NCBI GenBank assembly: GCA_017628205.1 | Contig: JAGBZO010000025.1 | Coordinates: 1-64,000, forward strand | Reading direction: 5' to 3' | Length of the DNA: 64,000 nt | From: Duodenibacillus sp. | GTDB taxonomy: Bacteria; Pseudomonadota; Gammaproteobacteria; Burkholderiales; Burkholderiaceae_F | Part shown: positions 56,474-64,000 of the stretch, piece after piece | How positions within the stretch are numbered: the stretch's first letter is position 1 | How the letters are laid out: each line of letters starts with the position of its first letter | Program-made: the position numbers and the translations under genes | Notes under the pieces: generated by a model | The model's input: the letters and a program-made list of their open reading frames with translations, nothing else | What the model was told of the DNA's origin: nothing | Databases searched by the model: none

Positions 56474-56569
56474 TCCGAAAAAGTCGATCGGTCAACCTTT
56501 TCGGACTATCCCGACGCCCGATTCATAGGATTCGGGCGTCGGCCGTCGGATTCAGCAAGGAATCCGACG
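56474..56569. repeat. Three successive inverted repeats between the FDH gamma gene and fdhE
   Basis: Three hairpins lie side by side: TCCGAAAA/TTTTCGGA (56474-56481 with 56498-56505), an 11-bp stem (56511-56521 with 56532-56542) and a 10-bp stem (56544-56553 with 56560-56569). The last two are perfect. No strong T-run follows on the minus strand. They fill the spacer between the structural subunits and the accessory genes and may set their relative expression. Confidence 0.65.
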
Positions 56570-56586
56570 TCACACCGTAGTGCGGA

Positions 56587-57309
56587 TTACTTCTTCTTGT
56601 CGTCTACGACAACCACGTTCTTGCCGGAGGCGAGTTCCTGGTTGGCCCAGTAACCCCAATGGTAGGCGGCGTCGGATTCGCTCAACTTGCCGTCGCCGAA
56701 CATGAGGCGGTGGGTGCCGCGGTAGGGCTGGAAGATGCCCGAACCGAGGTAGATGTGAACCAGACCCACGAACACGATCAGGAAGAAGGCGACGTCATGG
56801 ACCAAGCGGGCGATCATGAAGGTTTCCGGAGACATGTCCCAGCGGATGGAACCGTCGGGCAACAAGCCGGTCTTCAACCACATGACCATACCGGAGATCG
56901 CGATGATGATGCCCATGAAGAGCAACATGCCGTCGGCCAAACGCTGACCGGACTTGACGCGGTGCTGCGGAGGCATGTGTACCTTGCTCGGAGCAAAGAG
57001 GTACAACGGCATCTTGGCCATCCAGACGATGTCGTCCTTGTCCCACTTGGCGAAGATGTCTTCCTTCAGAAGGTGCCAGAAGCCCTTCGGAGAGATGATG
57101 ACGGCTGCCAGGGGAACCAAGATGAACGGCACGGCGAGTACGCGGTGCAGCATGCGCATCATCTGGGTGAAATCACCGCCCATGATGCCGCCGCCGAGGC
57201 TCGGTACGAACACGAACACGCCGGACAAAGCCAACAGAATGCAGCTGATGGCGGCCACACCGTGCGTGATGCGAGTCAACAACGTGTGACGCTGGATATA
57301 ACGAGTCAT
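56587..57309 (-). CDS. fdnI: Formate dehydrogenase gamma subunit (cytochrome b556)
   Basis: A 240-residue integral membrane protein with four hydrophobic segments. It takes electrons from the beta subunit and passes them to quinone through two b haems. His16, His55, His171 and His185 have the placement of the four haem-ligating His in FdnI; the last two, 14 apart in ARLVHDVAFFLIVFVGLVHI, match especially well. The C-terminal tail (AAYHWGYWANQELASG) is typical of this subunit family. GGAGG lies upstream of the ATG and the beta gene ends 15 bp before. Inner membrane. Confidence 0.94.
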   Translation of the reverse strand: MTRYIQRHTLLTRITHGVAAISCILLALSGVFVFVPSLGGGIMGGDFTQMMRMLHRVLAVPFILVPLAAVIISPKGFWHLLKEDIFAKWDKDDIVWMAKMPLYLFAPSKVHMPPQHRVKSGQRLADGMLLFMGIIIAISGMVMWLKTGLLPDGSIRWDMSPETFMIARLVHDVAFFLIVFVGLVHIYLGSGIFQPYRGTHRLMFGDGKLSESDAAYHWGYWANQELASGKNVVVVDDKKK

Positions 57310-57324
57310 ACTAAGCCTCCCTAC

Positions 57325-58218
57325 TTACTGGTTGCGGGCTTCTTTTGCAAGAAGCTCCTTGACTTCACGGTCGGCCTTGTCGCGCTGTTCCTGCGTCCAG
57401 CCCTGCTTTGCTTCTTCGATGGTCACATCCTTGCGACGATAACCGCGTGCGGCCACGAAGGTGGCGGCCAAGCCGGCTACGACGGCGGCGGCACCGACAC
57501 CGGTGACGGTACGCATGGCCGACATGGTGTCGATCATCTTGTTGGGCTTGGGATTGGTCGGCAAGCCGTAGGCTTCGTGACCGTGCTTGCACACCGTGAG
57601 AATGTGCAAACCGCCCATTTCGGTTACGCCGTAGAGTTCGGCCTTGGCAAAACCCTTCTTCTTCAAGAACTCGACGCGCTGCATGCCGATGCGAATCATT
57701 TCTTCGCGATCGCCGAAACGCAGAGCTTCGGGCTGACAGGTCTTGACGCAGGCCGGAACCTGACCTTCTTCCAAGCGATCCAGACACATCGTGCACTTGT
57801 CGATGCGACCGTCGGTCTTACGGAAGCGCGGTACGTCGAACGGACAGGCGCTCTGGCAGTAGGTGCAGCCGTTGCACTTGTCGGTGTCGAAAGCGACGAC
57901 GCCGTTCTTCATGTGGAACAAAGCGCCCGAAGAGCAAGCCTTCACGCAGGCGGCGTCCGTGCAGTGGTAGCAGGAACGACGACCGATGGCGAAGTTCAAT
58001 TCCTGGAACTTGTTGCCGCTTTCCTGTTCGTCGAACGTCATCACCAAGCGGGTGTTGCCGTTCAGATCCATCGGGCTCTGGTAAGAACCCGTGAACGGGT
58101 TGCCGTTCTTTTCCAAGGTGGCCGGCAGCATATTCCACTGCTTGCAAGCAACCTGGCAACCCTTACACCCCGTGCAGTGCGAGGCGTCGAATAACATGGC
58201 GACTTCTTTTTTAGCCAT
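57325..58218 (-). CDS. fdnH: Formate dehydrogenase beta subunit (iron-sulfur)
   Basis: A 297-residue electron-transfer subunit. Four ferredoxin-type Cys clusters are visible: CTGCKGCQVAC, CYHCTDAACVKAC, CNGCTYCQSAC and CTMCLDRLEEGQVPACVKTC, enough for four [4Fe-4S] centres. A single membrane helix near residues 239-262 (VVAGLAATFVAARG) anchors it, as in E. coli FdnH. Its own signal is absent; it should be co-exported with the alpha subunit. GGAG lies 7 nt before the ATG. It is 20 bp after the alpha gene and 15 bp before the gamma gene. Confidence 0.95.
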   Translation of the reverse strand: MAKKEVAMLFDASHCTGCKGCQVACKQWNMLPATLEKNGNPFTGSYQSPMDLNGNTRLVMTFDEQESGNKFQELNFAIGRRSCYHCTDAACVKACSSGALFHMKNGVVAFDTDKCNGCTYCQSACPFDVPRFRKTDGRIDKCTMCLDRLEEGQVPACVKTCQPEALRFGDREEMIRIGMQRVEFLKKKGFAKAELYGVTEMGGLHILTVCKHGHEAYGLPTNPKPNKMIDTMSAMRTVTGVGAAAVVAGLAATFVAARGYRRKDVTIEEAKQGWTQEQRDKADREVKELLAKEARNQ

Positions 58219-58238
58219 TTTCTATCTCCTTACCGGTA

Positions 58239-61200
58239 TCAAGCCTTTTCCAGGTTCACAAGGAAGGCCTTGTATTCCGGAATGTAGGAATTGGGATCGC
58301 CGACGTTCGGCGGCAAATCGTTGACGTTGTCACCGGTAGCGAACTGACCAGCCCAAGAGAAGTGGTGGGGCATACCGACAACGTGGACGGTCTTGCCGTC
58401 GATCGTCATGGGCTTCATGCGCTTGGTCACCATGGCGGCCACCTTGACGTTGCCGCGCTTGTTCCAAACGCGAACCATGTCGCCGTTCTTGATGCCCTTT
58501 TCCTTGGCCAGCTCTTCGCTCAACTCGATGAAGTTGCACGGGCTGATTTCGTTCAACCAAGGAATGTTGCGGGTCTGCGTACCGGACTGCCAGTGTTCGA
58601 CCACGGAGTAGGTCGTCACGACGAACGGGAATTCGGAGACGTCGCCGCGCTGAACGGACGGATCGTCGACACCGAAGGCACACGGGTTGCCGCCGGCACC
58701 GTTCAAGAGATTCTTGATCGGAGCTTCATGCGGTTCGAAGTGTTCGGGCATCGGGCCGTCGACCATGCCGGCAGCGAACAAGCGGGCGTTCTGCTCCCAG
58801 GTCATGAAGAAGGCGTCGTTGTTGGGCTTCTGAGCCGTAGCGAAGTCGCCCACGTCGTTCTGCAACCACTTGCCGTCCTTCCATTCGACCAAGACGCGAT
58901 CCTTGTTCCAAGGACGGCCCTGCGGGTCGGCGGAGGCGCGGTTGTAGAGAATACGACGGTTGGCGGGCCATGCGTAGCTCCACTGCGGGAACAAGCCCAA
59001 ACCGGTCGGGTCGGCCTTGCTGCGGCGCGTCATGGGCTGCTTCATGGGATCCATCGGAGCGTCGTTGTTGTTGTAGTAGCCGGAGAAGATCCAGATACCG
59101 CAAGCGGTCGAACCGTCGGCCTGCAACACCGTGTAGTTCGGCAACAACTTGCCGGTCTTGGTGTCGTAACCGTTCAAAGCCCAGCACAAAGCACGGATGT
59201 CGGCCTTGCCGTTGATACGGTAGTTCCAGTTGGCCTTGAGAATCTGGTCGGGGCAGGCACCGCCTTCGGCACGATACAACGCGGAGATTTCATCCCACAA
59301 GAGCATCATCATTTCGAAGTCGGACTTGCATTCGCCCGGCGGTTCGATGGCCTTTTCACGCCACTGGATCCAACGACCGGAGTTGTTGATGGAACCGGTC
59401 TTTTCGTAAATCAAGGCGACGGGCAGGAAGAACACTTCGGTGTTGATCTTGCTGGCGTCCATGTCCGGAGCTTCCCAGAAGGTGGCCGTTTCGGTCATGA
59501 ACCAGTCGGCGCAGACCAACCAATCGAGCTTGGCCATGGAGTTGCGGGCGTGCTTGGCGTTCGGGGTGGAGTGACACGGATTCATACCCCAGACGAAGTA
59601 ACCCTTGATCTTGTCGTCGCGCATGTCGTTGAAGGTCATCATGGTGGAGTAGTCACCATAGCTGAGCTTCGGGCTGACCTTGGGCCACAAGTCGTAGCAG
59701 TAGTCGTTTTCGACCGTTGCGTTTTCACCGAACCATTCGCGCAAAGCGGAGATGAGGAACTTGGGCTTGTTGACGTAGTAACCGGCGGCAGCCGTTTCGG
59801 CGGACAAGTACTTGGCCAAGGTCGGGTGCTTCTTGCCGGTCGGCACGCGCAGGTAGCCGGGCAAATCGGGTACGGAACAACCCACGTCGGTGGAACCCTG
59901 AACGTTCGGTTCGCCGCGCAAGGCGTTGATACCGCCGCCGGCCACGCCCATGTTACCCAAGAGCAACTGGACGACACACATGATGCGGCAGTTCTGAGAA
60001 CCGTAGGTGTGCTGGGTCTGACCCAAAGCGTAGAGGATGGAGCCAGACTTTTCGGGAGCGCCCGTGGCGGCGTACACCTTCCAGATGTGCTGCAACACGT
60101 CGATGTCCATACCGGTGATGCGGCTGACCATCTCGGGCGTGTAGCGGGCGTAGTGCGCCTTCATGAGATTGAGAACGCAGTTCGGATCCTTCAAGGTCAA
60201 GTCGCGCTTGAGAACCTTCAGGTCGGGCGTCTTGAACTTGGGCGTGCCGGGCTTGTTAACCCAAGCAAACGGAGAGCCTTCGCTCGTATCCCAAACGCGC
60301 TTTTGATTGACGTCGTAACCCCACGTGTCGTTGTCGTAGGTCTTGGTTTCGGGATCCCAACCGGAGAACAAACCGGTATCGGTGTCGAACTTGTAGTCCT
60401 TGCGGATCAAGCAGGCGGCGTTCGTGTAGTTGAGAACGTATTCCTTCTGATAGAGGTCGTTGCTCAGAATGTAGTTGATCAAACCGCCGAAGAAAGCGAT
60501 GTCGGTACCCGGACGGACGCGACCGTAGATGTCGGCCTGAGCGGCGGAACGAGAGTAACGCGGATCGATCACGATCCAGGTTGCGCCCTTGTCCTGAGCG
60601 CGTTCAACCCAACGGGAGGACAACGGGTGGTTTTCCACGTTGTTCGAACCGATGGTCATGATCACGTCGGAGTTGGCAAAGTCACACCAGTGACTGGTCA
60701 TGGAACCGCGGCCGAAGCTCGGAGCCAAACCGGCAACCGTGGAGGAGTGGCAAACGCGCGTCTGGTTGTCGATGGCGACGATACCCAAAGAACGAGCAAA
60801 CTTCTGAACCAACCAAGCTTCTTCGTTGTTGAGCTGAGCGGCACCCAAGCTGGCGATGCCGTCGCAACGGTTGACCGTTACGTCGCCTTCCTTTTCAACG
60901 AAGCTGGCGTCGCGCGTCTTCTTGACGCGACGGGCGATTTCCTTGAGCGCCTGTTCCCAGCTCAAGCGTTCCCACTTCTTGGAACCGGCGCGACGAACCA
61001 TCGGGTGCAAAATGCGGCCCGGATGTTCCTGCGCCTTGCGATCTTCGGTCACGATCTTGCGAAGACCCCACATGGAGGCGCCCTTCGGGCACAAACCGCC
61101 GAGATTGACGGGATGGTCCGGGTCACCTTCGAGATTGATCAACTCGCCGTCGCGGGTCGAGCAGATCGTACCGCAACCGCCGGAGCAGTAGCAGCAAATG

Positions 61201-61343
61201 TTCGTCGTTTCGGTCACTTTCGTGAGCTTGTACGGGCCCTTGGTGGCATCGGCAGCCGCTGCGGTTGCCGGTACGACACCGGCCACACCCAAACCGGACA
61301 TGGCCAGACCGCGCTTAAGGAAACTTCGACGAGAAACTTCCAT
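58239..61343 (-). CDS. fdnG: Formate dehydrogenase alpha subunit (molybdopterin, Tat-exported, Cys-type)
   Basis: A 1034-residue catalytic subunit oxidising formate to CO2. It begins with a Tat signal (SRRSFLKRG, residues 4-12). The N-terminal [4Fe-4S] Cys set is in CYCSGGCGTIC and LCPKGA (about residues 51-88), followed by molybdopterin-oxidoreductase domains and a C-terminal dinucleotide-binding domain (about 900 onward). The active-site position, selenocysteine in E. coli FdnG, is Cys198 encoded by TGC (60750-60752) in NQTRVCHSSTVAGLAP, with the conserved His199 next. It is periplasmic, bound to the beta and gamma subunits. AGGAGG lies 6 nt before the ATG. It heads the alpha-beta-gamma-fdhE-fdhD cluster. 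Mo versus W use cannot be told. Confidence 0.96.
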   Translation of the reverse strand: MEVSRRSFLKRGLAMSGLGVAGVVPATAAAADATKGPYKLTKVTETTNICCYCSGGCGTICSTRDGELINLEGDPDHPVNLGGLCPKGASMWGLRKIVTEDRKAQEHPGRILHPMVRRAGSKKWERLSWEQALKEIARRVKKTRDASFVEKEGDVTVNRCDGIASLGAAQLNNEEAWLVQKFARSLGIVAIDNQTRVCHSSTVAGLAPSFGRGSMTSHWCDFANSDVIMTIGSNNVENHPLSSRWVERAQDKGATWIVIDPRYSRSAAQADIYGRVRPGTDIAFFGGLINYILSNDLYQKEYVLNYTNAACLIRKDYKFDTDTGLFSGWDPETKTYDNDTWGYDVNQKRVWDTSEGSPFAWVNKPGTPKFKTPDLKVLKRDLTLKDPNCVLNLMKAHYARYTPEMVSRITGMDIDVLQHIWKVYAATGAPEKSGSILYALGQTQHTYGSQNCRIMCVVQLLLGNMGVAGGGINALRGEPNVQGSTDVGCSVPDLPGYLRVPTGKKHPTLAKYLSAETAAAGYYVNKPKFLISALREWFGENATVENDYCYDLWPKVSPKLSYGDYSTMMTFNDMRDDKIKGYFVWGMNPCHSTPNAKHARNSMAKLDWLVCADWFMTETATFWEAPDMDASKINTEVFFLPVALIYEKTGSINNSGRWIQWREKAIEPPGECKSDFEMMMLLWDEISALYRAEGGACPDQILKANWNYRINGKADIRALCWALNGYDTKTGKLLPNYTVLQADGSTACGIWIFSGYYNNNDAPMDPMKQPMTRRSKADPTGLGLFPQWSYAWPANRRILYNRASADPQGRPWNKDRVLVEWKDGKWLQNDVGDFATAQKPNNDAFFMTWEQNARLFAAGMVDGPMPEHFEPHEAPIKNLLNGAGGNPCAFGVDDPSVQRGDVSEFPFVVTTYSVVEHWQSGTQTRNIPWLNEISPCNFIELSEELAKEKGIKNGDMVRVWNKRGNVKVAAMVTKRMKPMTIDGKTVHVVGMPHHFSWAGQFATGDNVNDLPPNVGDPNSYIPEYKAFLVNLEKA

Positions 61344-61937
61344 GAGATTCCTCCTTTTGGAGCGTTTATCTGATTACCGTCTTGTGACGTCTTGTTCCAG
61401 CCTGAGGGCAAGACATCGACGGGCAATGGCGAAAAAAACTTTTTTGGGGATCAATGACATCGCCCAAATTTACAATCCAAGTATCGCGGCATGCCCGTCA
61501 AATGACAACAGACAAAAGGAGTAATTCCTACTTAAGTAATTCCGCCTAGTTTTTCGATTTTTCCTCCATTTGGTGAGACCGATGCTCTCCCTCTACGCCT
61601 AAAGCATGATGCGCGACTCGAAAACGGCAATTTTCGCTATAAAGCACTCCATCTCATTGTTTTTATTGGACAATTTTTGCCCATTAGTCTTTCTTTATCA
61701 CGAAATGTCGAGCATTTCAGGCTCTTTATCGTTCCGATCGATCTAGTTCGCTTTTCTTTTTTATCTCATACGAAAGAAGTAGATTTTGGCTACTCCTTGA
61801 GACAATGAGGAATGTGTTTCGAAATGTTAGCTTTTTCACAAACCTGTCATTTTTGACAGCAAGGCGCCGAAAGCCGATTTCTAACCGTAATCCCCTCTAC
61901 CTTTTTGTCGGTGGCGCACGTATAGTGATTCCATCCT
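61344..61937. other. 594-bp intergenic region between divergent FDH and MFS genes
   Basis: AT-rich text with no credible gene. It should carry the control region of the formate dehydrogenase cluster (minus) and of the MFS gene (plus). Visible elements: a 10-bp palindrome TACTTAAGTA (61529-61538) flanked by a direct repeat AGTAATTCC (61520-61528 and 61535-61543), an inverted repeat CTGTCA/TGACAG (61844-61849 with 61854-61859) and a TATAGT box (61921-61926). No clear sigma-70 pair or full FNR box was found upstream of the FDH gene. Confidence 0.5.
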
Positions 61938-63179
61938 GTGAATGCATTCGTTATGTCCGACCATACCTCCGGCAACGCCCCGACCGTTCGCGACGCGGCC
62001 GTTTTGGCTTTTACCAGCAGTCTTGGCCCCTTTGCCGTCAACACGTATATTCCCGGCTTTTACATCATTGCCGAGGAGTACGGCGTGACCTTGCCCGTCG
62101 TTCAGCAATCGCTCACGCTCTATTTGATGGCCTTTGCGATCGGGACGCTCTTTTGCGGCGCGCTCTCGGACACGTTCGGCCGCCGCCGCGTTCTGTTAAA
62201 CGGCATGGTCTTGTTCGCCCTGGCATCAATCGGCGCCATGACCTCACCCAACATCTACATGCTCTTTTTCTGGCGCGTCGTGCAGGGCTTGGGCGCGGCC
62301 GTCGGTCAAGTCGTGACGCAAGCGATCGTGCGCGACCGCTGGTCGGGGTTGCATGCGACGCGCGTGAACGGATTGATCGCCATGTTTTTTGCCGTCTCGC
62401 CCGCTCTGAGTCCGGTCATTGGCGGCGAGATCATCGTGCTGTTTCATTGGCAGGCCGCCTTTGCTTTCCTGGCGCTTTATGCTTTGAGCATCGCCCTCGT
62501 CGTGTTGCTCTGGTTGCCGGAGAGCCTTCCGCCTCACGCACGACAACCGTTGCGCCTGCGCTCGACTTTCGCCAACTACGGGCACGGCCTCACGCACAAG
62601 GCGTTTATGGCGGGGGCTTTGAGTCACGGCTGTCTGTTTATGGGCGGGATCATTTACACGGCGGGCGCCGCCGACTTCGTGATCAACATCATGCAATTTG
62701 GCGTCGACGAGTTCATTTGGCTGACGGCGCCGCTCATTTGTTTCAGTGTTTTCGGCTCGTGGTGCTGCACCCATCTCATTCGTCGTTTCGGTCAAGGCGG
62801 CACGATGGCGATCGGTCTGGCGCTCATGATTCTGCCCGGCCTCATCGCCACCTTCACCGATTACGTCTTGCGTCCGGGCTATCCTTGGATCATTCTCGGT
62901 CCGGCCGTGTACCAGATCGGCATGCACGTGTGTCGTCCCGTCATGATGGTCATGAACCTCGACTACTTCCCGAACAACCGCGGCATGGCGAGCTCCATTC
63001 AGCAATTCTTCGTGACGACGGGCTTTGCGTTCTGTTGCGCGTTCCTTGCGCCGTTGGCCATTGGACAAGCGTGGAAATACAGTTTGATCATGGGCGTGTG
63101 CGCCGTCGTCGTGGCGCTGTTGTGGCTCTATGCCCTGAAGGCGCGCGCCGCCTGTTGGCCCGAAACGGCCCGAGGGTAA
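61938..63179 (+). CDS. MFS transporter, Bcr/CflA-like (DHA1) drug-efflux family
   Basis: A 413-residue protein with 12 hydrophobic segments. The loop 2-3 signature GALSDTFGRRRVL (about residues 74-86) and the N-terminal NTYIPGFYIIAEEYGV with QQSLTLYLMAFAIG are typical of the Bcr/CflA group of proton-driven exporters; the substrate is not predictable. The start is uncertain: ATG at 61938 or 61953, neither with a clear ribosome-binding site, and a TATAGT box at 61921 would favour the later one. The downstream NlpC/P60 gene starts 4 bp after its stop, so they are probably one operon. Inner membrane. Confidence 0.9.
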   Translation: MNAFVMSDHTSGNAPTVRDAAVLAFTSSLGPFAVNTYIPGFYIIAEEYGVTLPVVQQSLTLYLMAFAIGTLFCGALSDTFGRRRVLLNGMVLFALASIGAMTSPNIYMLFFWRVVQGLGAAVGQVVTQAIVRDRWSGLHATRVNGLIAMFFAVSPALSPVIGGEIIVLFHWQAAFAFLALYALSIALVVLLWLPESLPPHARQPLRLRSTFANYGHGLTHKAFMAGALSHGCLFMGGIIYTAGAADFVINIMQFGVDEFIWLTAPLICFSVFGSWCCTHLIRRFGQGGTMAIGLALMILPGLIATFTDYVLRPGYPWIILGPAVYQIGMHVCRPVMMVMNLDYFPNNRGMASSIQQFFVTTGFAFCCAFLAPLAIGQAWKYSLIMGVCAVVVALLWLYALKARAACWPETARG

Positions 63180-63182
63180 TGC

Positions 63183-64000
63183 ATGCGCGCGGTTCGACTC
63201 CTTTTGTCGCTTTTGGCGTGTTCGTTTTCCGCATCGGTCGCGGCGAGCGAACGGCTGGAAACACTCTTGAAAGATCATCGCAACCAATGGGCTCCCGATG
63301 CGCGCACCGCTGTGGTTCGGTTTAGCGCCGACGTGCGAAACAACCGCGTTCATCTCACGGGGGAAACGGACATTCCGGCGGCCAAAACCGATTTGATCGC
63401 CCGACTCGAGTCGGCGGGCTACCGCGTCAACGACGCCTCGCACCTCTTGCCCGACGTTGCGACCTTGGGGCAACGGCAATGGGGGCTCGTTCGCGTCCCC
63501 GTCGCTCCTTTAAGCTCTAAACCGTCCTTCACCGCATCACAGGATTCCCAGGCCTTGATGGGGACGCCCGTTCGACTGCTCTCGCGTCAAGGCGGTTGGT
63601 ATCGGGTACAACTGCCCGACGGCTATATCGGTTGGATGCGACGGGCGCAAATCACTGCCGTAACGACCCGATCCCTGGCCGAGCACAACCGTAGCCGGCG
63701 CCTGATCGTCACCGCTTCGGAAGGCGCGCGCGTCGTCGCCGACAATCAAACCGTCTGTCGCGTGCCCATGGGGTCTCTCGTGCGCTTCGTTTCCGATACG
63801 GCCGACGGCCATGTCGTCGCCCTGCCCGACGGACGCCTCGGCCGCGTCGATGCCGTCGCCGTCGAATCGCTCGAGTCCTTCTTGAAGCGCACGCGTCAAG
63901 CCAAGACTGCGGGCAACGTCGCCAAAGAGGTCATTGCCCGCGCTCGATCCCTCCTAGGGCAACCTTATTTATGGGGAGGAACGAGCGCGTCGGGCATGGA
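63183..64000 (+). CDS. NlpC/P60-family peptidase with SH3 domains (partial, cut by window end)
   Basis: At least 272 codons, running off the window. A Sec signal peptide (MRAVRLLLSLLACSFSASVA) is followed by a linker, an SH3b domain (GTPVRLLSRQGGWYRVQL, about residues 125-160), a second SH3-like stretch (PMGSLVRFVSDTADGHVV) and the start of the NlpC/P60 catalytic domain (GQPYLWGGTSASGMD). The catalytic Cys should be the very next residue, outside the window. Such enzymes cut peptidoglycan peptide bonds in the periplasm. The ATG at 63183 has GAGGG 6 nt upstream, inside the end of the MFS gene. Confidence 0.92.
   Translation, partial: MRAVRLLLSLLACSFSASVAASERLETLLKDHRNQWAPDARTAVVRFSADVRNNRVHLTGETDIPAAKTDLIARLESAGYRVNDASHLLPDVATLGQRQWGLVRVPVAPLSSKPSFTASQDSQALMGTPVRLLSRQGGWYRVQLPDGYIGWMRRAQITAVTTRSLAEHNRSRRLIVTASEGARVVADNQTVCRVPMGSLVRFVSDTADGHVVALPDGRLGRVDAVAVESLESFLKRTRQAKTAGNVAKEVIARARSLLGQPYLWGGTSASGM

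Noticed and set aside
58362..61373. A 1003-codon plus-strand open frame antisense to the FDH alpha gene
   Set aside because: The minus-strand protein has clear Tat, Fe-S and active-site motifs. The antisense product has no recognisable domain and reflects strong codon bias.

Overview
The window looks like chromosomal DNA of a gut-type betaproteobacterium, most plausibly Sutterellaceae (Sutterella/Parasutterella-like). This is inferred from a Tat-exported FDH-N type formate dehydrogenase with fdhE/fdhD, a stand-alone soluble fumarate-reductase-like flavoprotein, and giant two-partner-secretion (TPS) adhesins of the 'leukotoxin LktA-like filamentous adhesin' type. No rRNA or marker gene is present to settle the taxonomy.

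Layout. (1) 1-2500: minus-strand housekeeping genes: a CYTH-domain protein, a multi-pass membrane protein and a periplasmic protein of unknown function, the last two translationally coupled. (2) 2.7-47.5 kb: about 45 kb dominated by two paralogous TPS systems on the minus strand. Locus 1 is an alpha/beta hydrolase, then tpsA1 (6508 aa), then tpsB1. Locus 2 is tpsB2, then tpsA2 (6289 aa). They are separated by a plus-strand FAD oxidoreductase that converges on tpsA2. The exoproteins carry extended signal peptides and N-terminal TPS domains and are collinear over most of their length, yet each has a private feature. TpsA1 holds eight exact-period 183-bp (61-aa) tandem repeats. TpsA2 ends in a canonical OmpA-like peptidoglycan-binding domain, unexpected on a secreted TPS exoprotein. 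(3) 47.5-53.9 kb: minus-strand transport and RNA genes: a YeiH-type transporter, an AzgA-like purine permease, an alanyl-tRNA editing protein, a Na/Pi cotransporter-PhoU-like protein and tRNA-Glu(UUC). (4) 53.9-61.3 kb: a plus-strand methyltransferase, then the minus-strand formate dehydrogenase cluster alpha-beta-gamma-fdhE-fdhD. (5) 61.3-64 kb: a 594-bp intergenic region, a Bcr/CflA-like MFS transporter and the start of an NlpC/P60 peptidase cut by the window end.

How the parts work together. TpsB1 and TpsB2 are outer-membrane pores expected to export the two giant adhesins. The OmpA domain of TpsA2 could stay periplasmic and bind peptidoglycan, tethering the fibre to the cell (inference). 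The formate dehydrogenase would oxidise formate on the periplasmic face and feed electrons through cytochrome b to quinone. The flavoprotein may reduce or oxidise a small organic molecule in the cytoplasm. Most long plus-strand open frames antisense to the giant genes and to the FDH alpha gene are artefacts of codon bias and were left out.
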